A stretch of 64,000 nucleotides of DNA, from NCBI GenBank assembly GCA_021904315.1, contig CM038908.1:19488501-19552500 (forward strand). Reading direction: 5' to 3'. The stretch is from Sphagnum magellanicum. Taxonomy: Eukaryota; Streptophyta; Sphagnopsida; Sphagnales; Sphagnaceae. The translations under genes and the position numbers were made by a program. This document shows positions 44,097 through 57,600 of the stretch, one piece after another. The notes under the pieces are model-generated. The model was given only the letters and a program-made list of their open reading frames with translations, was not told where the DNA came from and did no database searches. Numbering within the stretch: position 1 is the first letter of the stretch; the number at the start of each line of letters is the position of its first letter.

Positions 44097-46200
44097 CACT
44101 AGAAAAAAAAACAAGAATTTGCAATTGATGATTGCAACTAGTTTTTAGTTTTAGTCAAAATCTATGACTAAAATTCATTGCAATAGCAAATGACAAGTTA
44201 CAACCAATTATTAGTTGCATGGGATGGATGAAAGATTTTGTTTTAAAATATGTACACATACATAATGTACATGTAAGGTAAATAGGCCAATGAGCAAACA
44301 CTTAAAATTCAATGGAGGTTGAATCCTCACACATTGTTCCTTTGCTTCTAAAGCTCAAAAAACATTTGTAGCCCTCCACTCAAAGCTTCCAATGTTGCAA
44401 AAAAATTTCAATTTTGTGAACGAATGGGGAAGATATGGGGTGTTTTGTGTAAGGGTGTTTCATGTTCAATGATGAATGAATTTAAACAAATTAGGATTTT
44501 GAATTTCAAATCTTTAATCATTGGATCTTTGCATTTGGAATGCAAAGAATCTGTGTAAAGCCATAGTTGGCGCTTCCATCAGGTTTTAAATCATTCAAAA
44601 TGAACTAAAAATGGGAAAGATATGGGGTTGGAACTAGAGATGAATCTAAAGTTATTTTTCAAAAAGTCTAGAGCAAATTATCAATCATCCACTTGTGTTT
44701 TCTGCATTGTTACTTTACTTATGATGTTCAAAGAACATTTGTAGGCTTTCAATTTGACACAAGTATTGTTCAATTTGGTTAAGGAATGAAGAACATTTTG
44801 GAAAGTGTTCAATGATAAATATGTGTTCAATGATGGGCAGTTCTACCCTAGATGAAATAAGGTTGGGATTAGAATGCAACTTTAATGTGACTATGTTAGT
44901 GACCAATAATTTGTTACCATGTGTTCAAATACAACCATTCCAAAAACAACATTTGACAATGTTTTGATTTAAAAATTAAAAACTTTTAAATTAAAAAGAA
45001 TTCATCATCCAATATGCATTACATGATTACATCACATGGCACATCTACAACCAATCCAAATGTGAATGCGTGACCCACCTATGTTAAACAACATGGCAAC
45101 TAAGCTAGTCCATACATTGGCTACCTATATTACCTAGCTATAGGTCTAGCCTAGGGTTAAAGCTACGTGGTTTAGGCTACCTAACATAGCCTAAGGCTAA
45201 ACCTAGGTAACATAGGTGGCACCTAGGTTAAGCAACTTTAGGCTAGGTCTACATCTAGGTCTTTAAAACTTTTTTTTTAATATCCTATTTTTTTGGGCTA
45301 AGTTGTTTTTAATTGGTTCTTCCCAAATGGTATTTGATCTTATAATTTTTTTAATGCACCTAGTCAAATTAGTTATATAGTTTACAAACTTGAAACATTA
45401 AAAAAAAAGTATGGGATAAATTTTTAATTAAAACCTTGCCACAATTATTTCTTGTTACATATTAGGTATTAGTGGTACTTATACCTACCTATTAAGTAAT
45501 TGCTACTTATTACCTTCTAAGTATTAGAAATACCTGACACCTACATATAATTAGGTACTAATTACCTAACTATGACGTATGAAATGTTATTTAGCCTTAA
45601 TATTTGTTATGTATGTCATAAGCTAGGTACCTACTAAATACATGGGTGAAAAAACTTTTAAGGTGTACCACATAGGAAAAAAAGGGCCTAGTCCTTATTG
45701 TGGCGATTTTTTACCCTATATTTTGATCCCCATAAAAAATAATGAGTCAAGAGTTGTCAAAATTTTCAAAAGGACTATATTTTAGATTATTACAATTCTA
45801 GATTCCATCATAATCATCCATAAATCTATCTTTACATGGTAAAAAGGGACTAGGTAAAAAAAACAAAAAATGGTGACATTGTGACAAGATTTGGTACACC
45901 TTAAAGAATTTGCACCCACCTACCTATTATTTATTATATGTATTAGGTACCTACCTACTACCTACTAGGTATTATTGTGCACTTACTACATAGGTAGGTT
46001 ATGTAGGTAAGTAGGTAGGCTACCTAACATAGTTACTTACCTAGGTTGTGTAATTTAATTTATCGAACTATCTAATATTTAACCTAAATATCTACTCCAT
46101 ATCTATTAGGTATCATGTATTATGATACCTATTACATATTAGTAAGTACATAGTAGGTAGGTAGGTTAACTACAGAAAAAGGTACCTTAGTTTAACTACC
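44097..46200 (+). mobile_element. CACTA-family copy D, diverged, right end not found
   Basis: It begins CACTAGAAAAAAAAAC followed by 'ttgcaa', 'gactaaaa' and 'agttgca' words. It then shows the family's ordered modules: 'cctatgtta...tacctaggt' blocks (45110-45250), a 'tttttgggctaagttg..aattggttcttccca' block (45293-45330) matching copies A and B, and (TACC)-type blocks (45900-46170). The right end is missing or unrecognised. It cuts the direct repeat ending at 44095. Confidence 0.5.
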
Positions 46201-46829
46201 TGTTTGGTTTAATCTATAAATAAATAACTTAACTTAATGGGACTATCATCATTGCCATTGTCATTAAATATATATACAATGTTTGAAAAATAAGAAAATA
46301 CCATGAGAAATCTCCTTGGTGGAAGGAATAAACAAGTTGAGATTACAACCTAGTTCTAGAGAAGACCAAAAACCATCCAAATTTTGAAAAGTAGTTACAA
46401 AAATGATTATTCATAGTTGTAGGCATTACACCAACATCTGTCTTAATTCATTATGTGTTTCAGTAGATTTTGAGTGAATTTGAACAAATTTACCATGGCA
46501 AAAGTGGCCAACCTTTTAATGAATGGGGGTTAGTTGTCATGGACAAGTGAATTCATTAATAGTTAATTCAATAATAGGTAATTGAATACATTAATAGTTA
46601 ATTCACTAATAATAGATAAATTGTTTTAATAATTAATTCATTAACTATCCTTCTACTTCATAATCCAAGGTAAGTCAAAAACCTAGGTTAACTTGTCATT
46701 TAGTCCACCAACCTAAAGTGTAAGTGTGAAAGTTTGAACCTTTCATTTCCCTTCACCTCCACACTTAAGGAGCAAGTTTTTAACCATTGGATTATTATTT
46801 AAATAAATGAAATGACATATAATCATGCA

Positions 46830-47285
46830 CGTTTTTATGTACCCTACCATAGGCTAAGTGTTTATGCTAATTTTAAGTTATTCATAAATTAACATATATT
46901 ATTTTAAGCTAGTCCTAAGTTAGTGTAGGTTACATTAAACTATTCCTAAACTACCATAGGCTAGGATTTTAGGTTAATCCTAGGCTTTTACAAGTTATGA
47001 TCAATTATTTTAAACTTTATACCCTAGGCTATTTTAAGTTATTTTACCTTTGACTATTATTGGTTATTCCACCTTTAGTTATTTTAAGTTATTGTACCCA
47101 ATGTTATTTTAAGGTATTTTAAATTATTCCACCTAGATTTGGCTATATTTGCCTATTGTACATTAAATTATTATTGATTTTTCTAGGTTATTCCACCATT
47201 GATTATTATATGTTATTCCACCTTTGACTATTTTAGGTTATTTTACTTTAGGTTTTTTTTATTATTCTATTAGGCAAATCCATGA
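46830..47285. repeat. Short-period array (ttattttaggttattccacc type), left half
   Basis: Words such as 'ggttattccacctttg', 'actattttagg' and 'ttaagttatt' recur. The same array resumes at 52916, on the other side of the CACTA element B, so the element inserted into an existing array. Confidence 0.75.
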
Positions 47286-47320
47286 ATGCACTAAAAGAAA
47301 AACATGTATTTTCAACTAGT

Positions 47321-49780
47321 TGTGAGCCATGGATTATAGCTCAATAATTAGTTAAGCCTTAGTTCCGTAATTTTCTTTACTACTAATGATTGGAATGCTT
47401 ACAAGCCTCCAAGTAGTGATTATTAATAGTTGAATCAGGCTTTGTGATATTTCCAGGCATATAATACTTTCTTTATTTCAGTTGATGTAACGCTTGATCA
47501 GTTAAACACCTAGTAAACCTTTTAGAGTACATTATCCCTTTATGTTGAAGAGAAGGGAAAGGGGATGTTGAATTAGATGTGATTTATTGATAGATTGGAA
47601 ATTCAAGCCCATAATTAATAATAGCATTTCACCATGACAAGGTTAAGTTAGTCTGTAGAAGAATCTTCAAGCACTAATGATGTACTTGTAAGATTGTTAG
47701 GATGTAGTCCTAGTACATCTTTATTTAGTTTCACTTCTATCAAACTTCTAAATAGAATCAATTCAAACTTAAGTATTAAACGCTTCCGCCTGGTTAGCCT
47801 TAGGTGAATTACAACTGAATAACTAACTTAAAGGATAGATCACAGTTGTAAAAAATCTAGGATGCGGCGAATGGTGCGAGCAAGGTACTCGGTTCGATGC
47901 TCCAGGGGAAGTGGGTTGATCGGGCCTCGTAGCCAACGATAATGGCCGTCACCGGGAACACACGTTCGACAATGGAGACGGACATCATCATCTTCGCACT
48001 AGCACTTTTCAAATCTTTCTGGCGCGGCTCCACAAGCAGGAACAAACTCTAAATAAATTGCTAGAGCACGCGGGTTAGGAGACAATTGACGATCCCATAC
48101 CGAACGAGCGACTTGAGTGTGCACCACTCTTTTAGGCGGTTCTTCTTCGCGCGGCTGTTGAGAAACATTCAAGTCGAGCGGTGCTTCTTCAAACTCTTCT
48201 TGTTGTACGGGTGCGATTGGAGGATTCGAAGGCGTAGTGTCATCATCCGCCATGACTAGTTGCGCCTGCATCAACAAAAAACCAAGAAGGTGCAAACAAG
48301 GTGGTACTTGCGTTCAAAAAAGGTCGAGGCCTTTTTATTTAACAAATTAGGGTAGGCGTAAAGTGTGGGAGTGACGACGAAACCTCATCAAAACTCGAAC
48401 ACCCTAGATCTAAGGGATTCATCAAACCCTAAATTCAACGGCGGATCTAGAAGTGTGTGAGAGTTTTCATTTGTGATGCAAATTGTAATTTCGATTTACT
48501 ATGTACTACATAGTTAATTAGTGCATAGTAAAGTAAATAGGTAGAGAATATCAAGGAGTAAATATTACACGGAAATGTTACTTCAACCATTGAATTAGTC
48601 AAGTAAGAACTCAAGGACTCTTCCTTGTTACTATCGATAATTTATCCTAGTAGTTAGTTATTTGAAGTAATTAGGATGAAGAAGTAGGATGTGAGGGTCA
48701 ACGGGCGGAAAAGATAAGGATCAAGCAAGAGACCTCATCAAGATATCCAAGATAAGGGGGAGATTGGATCCTCCAAATCCCATTAGTCATGAGGATTGTT
48801 ATCCTCTTTGATTGGAGGATGAAATATCTCTTGTGTTCCATTGGGCCCAAGGATTCTCATCCTAATTTCAATTGGATGGCCATTCATTCTCAAATTCTCA
48901 TTGGCCCTTGAAGGATGAGGAGGCCATTGATTGGTGCAAAAGGATTTCAAAGCTCTCATTGGACAAGGGGAACAAGCTCAAGGAAGGTCATGGAGGTTAC
49001 CAAGCGAGAAGGCATTGTGTGTATGCAAAAAAAGGAGAAGGAAGAGGAGAATGAAGTGTGAGAAAGGTTGTTAGTTCTTGTGTGTGGGAGGTGTTCATGG
49101 AAAGGTTATGAAAAAATGAAGCATGGAATGGAGTTGTGTGTAGCAAGTAATCGTAGTGAAGCCTCTGGACTTTGGTTTAATTAATTGTTCCTCTCAAATC
49201 CACCGTTGGATTTGTGTCAAAATTAGATTAGTGTTAGTTCAGAAGGTGTAGACGCTCCTCCCAAAAATTCAGCGCCATCGGTTTTGCTGTGAGAGAGTTA
49301 TAATTGTTGAAAGTAGAGGGTGTTGAAGTGGGTTTCATGGAATGACTTCCATGGGGAAGCCTCTGGACTTTTGGTTTCATTAATTGTTTCTTTCAAATCC
49401 ACCGTTGGATTTGTCTCAAAATTAGATCAGTTTTAGATTGAAGTGTGTAAAATCTTTTCCCGAAAATTCAGCGTCATCGGTTTTGCTGTGAAGGAGTTAC
49501 ATTTGTGAAAGTAGAGGGGGTTGAGTTGTTTTTTCCCTCAATCTAAACAAGTGGTTTTTAGTTTCGGGCTTAACTTTTGGTCAAAGACATAAATAAAATA
49601 AAATAAAAAATAAAATAAAATCATGAGATTTGGACACAACGCATTAGATTTTTAGTAAAATTCATTACTTACCTCGAACCACCTAACTCGTTAGACCTCA
49701 ACTACATAGTAGTTTCACTTGTAACCGGGTTTTTCGTGAGTGCATATCTTAGTGGTGGAAGTGTGCAAGAAATCCTCACA
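47321..49780. mobile_element. LTR-type insertion in element B (2,460 bp; solo LTR or short LTR element)
   Basis: It has TGTGAG...CTCACA ends and a perfect 5-bp target duplication CTAGT (47316-47320 and 49781-49785). Copy C at 59101 shows the uninterrupted arrangement of the host element. Inside are a GC-richer stretch on the minus strand with an 84-codon frame (48253-47999, acidic N-terminus MADDDTTPSN) preceded by leader-like 'ttagggtt' and acceptor-like words, and a ~205-bp tandem duplication. I could not find a pair of long terminal repeats, so a long solo LTR or an atypical non-autonomous element fits best. It is younger than element B. Confidence 0.7.
49156..49540 (+). repeat. Tandem duplication, ~205-bp units, inside the LTR-type insertion
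   Basis: Two units start at about 49158 and 49363 with 'gaagcctctggactttt/gg', 'tcaaatccaccgttggattt' and 'catcggttttgctgtga'. They are about 85-90% alike by eye. Confidence 0.8.
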
Positions 49781-52700
49781 CTAGTCTTTGTGACTAAATT
49801 TTAATCGCAAGAGACATTTTGCAACTAAAATCCTTTTAGTCGCCTAAGACAAGTCGCATGTGATAAACTAGTTGCAAATCACAAAAGGTATTGTATGAAA
49901 GAAAAAGTCAACAAATACATTTCATCCATTCACTCCATTGTATGCGTATTGTCACATACGATTAAGATGCAACTATTTTGGTCACAATTGAGGGCAAATC
50001 ATGTGCTGCCACGTGTCTTAATATTTGATTATTTAAAATATACATTATAAAATAATTATTATTTTGAAATAATCTAGGACGTTCAATTCAAATATTTGGA
50101 TGATCTTACATTATGACACATGGCCCAATGTAAATATGCCATGTGGCATTACAATTTTAATTTAATAAAAAAAATTAGGTTAGTAAGTATTTAAGTAGGT
50201 ACATAAATAGGTGCGTACAATGTTAGGCTACCTACCTACCTACCTACTTGGGTCAAAAAGTAAATAGGTAGGTTCTACCTTCCTAGGTTAAATACCTACT
50301 CATATAGGTACATACTTAGGCAGGTAGGTACATAGGCTAACCTAGATGGCTAGGTCAAACTAAGTACCTACCTAGCTAAATAGATAAGTAGGTTAAGGAG
50401 GTAAATATTTTAGAATTGTGCATTATTTATTTATTTGTTTTGGGTTGAGCCTTTTGATTAGCTCATCCCATGTGCATTAATTTCATCATGTGAAATTGGA
50501 TGGGCACACCCCCTTGTTTATATAATGTTCAAAGTAAGAATGTAGAACAAACAATATGGGATAAGTTTTGAAGTTGCAACTTCCTTACAAACTAAGTTGT
50601 AATTCCAAAACTTTCTTCATGCCTTACTTTCTTAGTTTTCAGATTTTTAAACAATTCAAATATTAGATAATTATTTAATTAATAATGATTAAATTTACAT
50701 ATATTTAAATTATAAATTATACACTACAAATATTCAGTATTCATTATTAATTATTTAAATAAGCAATAACTTTTTAATATTTAACAAACTAGCTTTTTAG
50801 TTACTCACAAGTTATTAATACATACTTCATAAATAATTAAATAAATAAAATATTTAAAATATTCTATTACTTTTTATAATCTGATTGAATTATATATAAT
50901 ATAATTAATGTAAAATTATTTTCATGACTATAATTTCAAAGTTAAAATTTTAAAATATTTATTTCAAAATTATAAGTAATGAATTAACAATTGTTATTAG
51001 AAAGTAAATTATTACATGAATTGTTTAAAAATTATTATTCAACTAATTACATTACTTACTGTATACTTACATTTATTGTTGTAAAAATTATTATAGGTCA
51101 AATAATTATTTTCTCTTGGTAATTATTAACTCTAAATAAAATTAACATAACATTAATTTTCACAATTACTGTAAAATTACTATAAAATATTTATCATAGA
51201 TGATTAATCACAGAATGTTTTTAGATAATATTATTATATAATAATTCGTGAAATTACAATCAGTAAAATAATTATTTTAACTACATTGTAATTTTTCCAA
51301 GTTTTTAATTCAGGTTTGAAGTTATAAATTAAAAAGTGCAAATAATTATGTTTAATTAGAAAATAATTATGCACATAACAATTAATTCTTATCTGAAATA
51401 ATTACAATGATTTGAAAGTAATGTCACATTATTACATTAATTAATTTCTTCTAATATAATAATATAAAATATATAATATACAAATTTATGTTATAACAAT
51501 AATTAGATTTAATAAACATAATCATTTATAATTATTTATAAAAGTGATTTATTATGGATAACACTAGTAGAAAAAACCTTTGAAACTCAATCAATAATGT
51601 TTTGAATTAGAATATAAATTTAAGATTCCAAAATAGTAATTCGGAATTCAAATATCAATTTTAGATCAAATAATTTTTTTGAAGTTAAATAACAAATTTC
51701 AAAATTGAAATGTCAATTTTCAGATTCAAATAATAATATTCAAAATTAAAATGTCCATTTTAAGACTCAATTAATAATTTTTTAAATTGAAATATTAATT
51801 TTGAGAATCCAAAATAATAATCTAGAATTAAAATTTCAATTTAAATTTAAAACCTCAAAATTCAAATATCAAATTTCAAGTTCAAATAAAAACATTTAAA
51901 ATCAAGTTGTTGATTTTTAGACTCAATAAATTTTTTTAAACTGGAATGATAATTTAGAATTCAAATGTCAATTTTTAGATCAAATAAGTTTTTTGAATTT
52001 AAATAACAATTTTCAGAATTGAAATGTTAGTTTTTAGATTCAAATAACAATATTCAAAATTGAAATGTCCATTTTTAGACTCAAGTATTAATTTTCAGAC
52101 TTGAAGTTTTAATTTTGAAAATACAAAATAATAATTTGGAATTTAAATTTCAGGTTTGAATCAAATGATTATTTAAAATTTAAATGCAAAATTTTCAGAG
52201 TTGAAATATAAATTTTCATATTCATATAAAAATAATCAAAATCAAAATGTTATTTTTAATTAATTAATAATTTTCTGAATTGCAATACTAATTTTTGGAT
52301 TCGAAAATATTAATTTAAAATTCAAAATCAATTTTTAGATCAAATAAGTTTTTTGGAATTTAAATTGAAAATATCATATTCAGATCAAAATTTTCAAATT
52401 CAAGTACTATTTTAAACAATTGAAATAATCATTTTCAGATTCAAATATCACATTTCAAATTCTAACATTCTTTTTTAAATTTTAAAATAATAGTTTTTAG
52501 AATTGAAATATCAATTTTCAGATTTGAATAAAAAAATTCAAAGTTCAAATATTGATTTTGAGATTCATTATATGAACAATATACATACGTATGCATATTA
52601 TATATATATAATTTTAGTACATACATTAAAATACACCCCTATGTCATTTTAGAATACCTTTAGGATGCAACTAATTTGGTGACTATTGCAACTAATGGGA

Positions 52701-52915
52701 CATATCAACCTATTAATGGATGAAAATAAATGTAAAATTGATGCAACCAATAGGATGAAAATTTTAATAGTTGCATCATAGTTAAGAAAATGACCAAAAT
52801 AGTTGAAAGTTGGTCGTGTAGTTGCAAGTATTCGCAAATCTAGTCGCAAACGACTACAAATCGCATGTAGTCATAAATGGAGTGGTTACATTTTGGCTGA
52901 TTTCTACTAGTGTTG

Positions 52916-53110
52916 ACTATTTTAGACTATTCCACCATTGGTCATTATAGGTTATTTTACTTTAGGTTATTCTGCCTTATGCAATTACACCTTTGGTTAT
53001 TCTAGTTATTATACCCTAAGTTATTTTTGATTATTTTGGGTTATTCCACCTTTGGCTATGATAAGTTATTTTATTTTAGATTATTTTCAATTATTCCATT
53101 TTACATCATT
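52916..53110. repeat. Short-period array, right half
   Basis: Continuation of the array at 46830-47285 ('gactattccaccattgg', 'ggttattttactttagg', 'gttattccacctttgg'). It marks the original insertion site of element B. Confidence 0.75.
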
Positions 53111-54660
53111 GATAGACTTGTGGAGTGGATGGTAGATATAGAAACCAATGGTAGAATAAATAATTTAGACCAACATGGAAGACCAACATACATAATAATA
53201 AAGTTCAACATTCAACAATCCTAGACAAGATGTGTATCTTGGGTGTTTTGAAATTTAATTCAATTTGTAGTAAAAAACTAATGTGAACTTTGATGAATGG
53301 AGTAGTACTATTTATGAAAGTTAACAGGGTTGGGATGAATTAGACACTTGAAGTATAATAAATTGAAGTTGTATTATCAATGAGAGCTATTGGGTTTTGG
53401 GACGAATTAAATTTTTAAGTATGAAAAATTAAGTTTCTAGAATACTTGACCAACATAAATGAATAAAGTAGTGTGAAAAATATTTTTTGATTGGGATTCT
53501 CTATACTTATTTTTGTGTTATAATGCAATCACATCTTTGGGTTTAAACCATTCATATTTCCTTTTTGAGAACAATGTCATGGGGCACCATGTTTCACAAG
53601 TAATTCATAACTTCATCATAACACCCTTTTAGAAGTTTTTCCTTTAATTCTCTATCTAAAAATATAATGTGCAAGTTATTTTCAAGTTTTACATCACTTG
53701 TTTTGTCATTACATCATGATGGCCCATCTATCCAATGCACTTATAAACTTTGTTTCTCTTACATAAACCAACGTTATCGATTGGTGTATGTAATTCAATA
53801 ATAAAACCCCCCCAAGTTTGTGAAATAATATTAATGATAAACACACCCAAATCTCAATTATGATAATGACATGCAAAAATTGAAGCACATTCCTTCACTT
53901 CACATGATTAAACAAAAAGGTGATAGTTTTGGTATAAGGTTATAAATTAGTTGATTCCTCAAGTCAAACTTTTGGCCATTTCAATTTGTAGAAATGAACA
54001 AAAGAATGTGGTTAATTTTAAACCAAATGGATGTAATGGGTTCACAAAACTCCAAATAACCCAAAGTTCCTAGAGGGAATAGTATGCATTTTATTGTATA
54101 TTTTGTTGCTTATCATGAAAACTACATTCTGTTGGTGTTTTTTCCAAACCTTTAAAATCATTTTAAAAAAATTTAGACAATTTTATTATCCTACACAACC
54201 TCGGAGGCTTAAACTTTTAGATAAATGCATATATTTTGTGTTTTGAGAATGTGAATACACCACCATTATTCCCAATAACATATTAAGTATTTACATTAAA
54301 CATGAATTTTCATATTGTTCATCAATTGAATTTGAAAATAAAATGAATGCATCAATCCTAAAATGAAAACTCGCAAGCCTAAACTTAATGAAAAATCATT
54401 AATTTAACAAACTTGTGATACTAATTCTTGATGGTCGCCATAATGAAAGTTTTAAAATTCTTTTGAACAACAAGAATGAGAGATCCACATTAATTTATTT
54501 GGTTTCACTCCATGGATGTAAAAAGTTAAAATCAAAATTGGATCGCATCATTCGATTAATGGCACAAAACAATGAAATTTCATATTTATAATCGTGTAAT
54601 TAATGATGTTTTAACCAAGAAAATTTCCATTTCAACTTTTCTAGATTTATCCATAATTAT
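53111..54660. other. AT-rich spacer, no gene seen
   Basis: No coding or RNA gene is recognisable. A 'gatggtcgccataatg' word near 54432 resembles, on the minus strand, the primer-binding-site-like word of the gypsy elements, but no LTR edge is clear beside it. Confidence 0.4.
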
Positions 54661-54669
54661 GGCTTCAAG

Positions 54670-57600
54670 CACTAGGAAAAAATGCCCCTTTTTTAACCAA
54701 AAAGTTTTCAACTACATGTTGTTTTCAACTAAGTTGTAACTATAAAATTTTAATGGTGATTACCAAATTATAAGTAAATTTGCCTATTGATTTGGTGGAC
54801 AATTGAAAACAACCTTCAACTAACGGGCCACCTCCAAAATATTCTTGCCATCAATACACTTTTTAATTGATTTATAATCAAAAGGTTGATTAGTGATATG
54901 CCATCATCAATTGTCATGCAACTATTAGGTAATGTGGCTATATCATAAGTTGTTTGTTTGACTATTTTGATAATCTTGTTTTAAGGATGGATTAAAAAGT
55001 CTAAGCTAGATGAATGAAATGTTGTGCACATTTCCAACTTTGCATCCAATTAGATTGTTTTAAACCCTTATTAACTACCTATATATATAGAGGTTATGAT
55101 ACTTATTACATATGTATACATAGGTCTATTTAGGCTACCTACTTATATATACTTAGCCTAGATATGTGGGTGCTTTAAGCTAAATTATCTACTTACATAG
55201 CCTAGTTTTAAACATATATAGGTAACCTAACCTAAGCACATGGCCCATGTTTAGGTTTAGCTTAACCACATGGCCTAGGTCTGACAATATGTCAAAAAGC
55301 AACATCTATGACTCCATCTATTATGACTCCATTTATGGATTGCCACATCATAGTTAAGAGCTACAAAATAAACATTTTTGGTGCCATTGTGTGATGCCAC
55401 ATGGCAACCAAGGCCTAGGAGACTAACTTAGGCCATTTTAGACTAAAAACAAACCTAGAATAAATGAGGTAAGTTGCCTAGGGAAGGAACCTAATCTAAG
55501 TTTCCTAGGTTGCAAATGTGAAGATTTGAACCTTTCACTTCAACTTTGAGGGTTTAAATCTTTAACTAGTGCATCACAACATTTTTTTTCTACCATAATT
55601 AGTCATTACAAAGTTATAAACACTAACATATTTTAACTTTGTCTAACATAAGTAACCTTAGGTTGACCTAGACTAACTTAGCCCACCCACCAAATGTAGC
55701 TTAAATTAATCTAGGCTTTTGTAACCTATTGTAGGTTAATGTTGAATAACTAAAAGTTACTTTAGTTAAACCTAGGGTAAAATTAAAGGCTAAACTTATG
55801 GGCTAAATTTATAAATAAAACTCAAAAGTTAAAACTAAGTTAAACCTAGTATAAACATAATAATTAGACCCAAAATTAAACTTTAATTAAACCTAAACGT
55901 TAAACATATGTTTAATTTAAAGGTTAAACTTAAACTAAACCCAAAGGCTAAGTTAAAGTTAACCTTAAAATTAAAATAAACCAAACTTAGGCCAAACCTT
56001 GAGGTTAAGCCTAAAATAAACTTAGTTAAAATGATTAAATTTAATTAATTTAGGTTTAATCTACATGCTAAACATAAACTAAACCTAAATGTTAAACTTG
56101 AAAGTAGACCTAAGTTAAATTTAAAGGTTAAACCTAGATATCACATCATGTATTTAGTTAATTTTGGACTTTTGAAAACTTTTGAAATGTCCAAAATTAA
56201 CAAATGACCATTTGGAGATTGGAAATTTTGAGAGAAACTTTGATTTTGGGACCACCATATGATGCAACAATAGATATTGGTAATGTTTTGCCTCACTAAA
56301 TGATTCAATAAAGAGATATTTTCAATGCATTGTTTAGAAAACTTGATCCTAACCACTAAATTTGAAAAGTCCAAGATTAATAGTTTAGTCCATAATTAAT
56401 TGAATACATCTTTCACTATTAAAAATCTTGTGTTATGTAACCATCCAATTTGAAATTGTATGTGACTATCTATCATTTGCAACTATATTTTATCATTTTT
56501 AGAACTATTCATCATAGTTTTAAATTTGCTACTATTTTTGTGATTATGGTGCAATTACAAATTTGCACATTCTTCCATATTGATTAATTTATTATTTTTT
56601 CCATCCAAAAATAGCCTTATGTTCATTTGATCACAAAATTATTACAATTTGGTTACTTTTTATGTTGTGTTTATACATTAAATGTACATTAAAACATTGT
56701 ATTACATTAAAAAAATATTTAACTTGTATTTAATGTATATTAAACATATATGTTAAATGTATTTAACCTATTTAGCTTGTATTCATGGTATATTAAGATA
56801 TTTATTTATTATTAAGGGTATATTAGGCATATATTTGTTCATATTATAGGAATATTAAAATTTAAAATTTTCATTTTGATTCTAGATGGTTTGTTTAAAA
56901 TTACATTATAACTTTTAAAGTATGATTAAACAATAGTGACAAGGTCATATTAATATGATATAGTCATATTACAAAAATATTAATCATTGATGAATAATTA
57001 ATGTTACTTAATTAATTCATTAAATTTTAATTAATATTAACCAATATAGAAGAATGGATTACTTAATTAGTTATTTCAAAATTTTAGATTCACTAATTAA
57101 ATATTAAATCATAAATTTTTGATAATTGTTGATGAACTATTACCATTAATTAATTGAATAATTGATTAAAAAAATTTAAATATAAATTAATTCATATTTA
57201 TTTAATAAGTAAATAAGTAAATAAATATATTTAATATTTAATTATTTTCAATAACATATTAATTATTAATTAATACATAATTTATTTAATTACTATGAAT
57301 TAATTAATTGGGCTGAATAATTAACTATTAATCCAAATTAGTTATTCTAATTCAAATAATTATTTCATTAGTTAATTCAGATTATTAATGTAAAAAATTA
57401 ATTTCCAAATAATTCAGGTAATTAATTTTGGGAATTGAGATGACTAATTATCAGAATTCTATTTGAATTTAAATAATCAATTATCTGATAATTATTCAAT
57501 AACTAATTACTTGATAATTATTTGAATTAACTAACTAATCAATTATCTAAATTAGACTGATTGACTCAAATAATTTATCCTGATAATTAATTACTATATT

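Larger units (their letters stand above)
47289..52912 (+). mobile_element. CACTA element B, split by an LTR-type insertion
   Basis: The left end is CACTAAAAGAAAAACATG and the right end, read inward, is CACTAGTAGAAATCAGCC. Without the nested 2,465 bp the element is about 3.16 kb. It follows element A module by module: subterminal 'gcgacta/tagtcgc' words, a 'tgctgccacgtg' block, (TACC) blocks (50170-50400), a 'gggttgagcc..ttagctcatccca' block, the hairpin-like region near 50540-50620, an AT-only body and a 'caattttcagattc' array (51590-52560). Flanking trinucleotides are ATG and TTG, an imperfect target duplication. No transposase is seen. Confidence 0.8.

Noticed and set aside
49779-49784. CACTAG at 49779 as the left end of element B
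   Set aside because: It is made by the join of the LTR-type insertion's CACA end with the CTAGT target duplication. The true left end is at 47289, as copy C shows.
54428-54444. Primer-binding-site-like word on the minus strand
   Set aside because: The ten bases match, but there is no LTR-like edge at the expected spacing and no internal retroelement sequence to its left.
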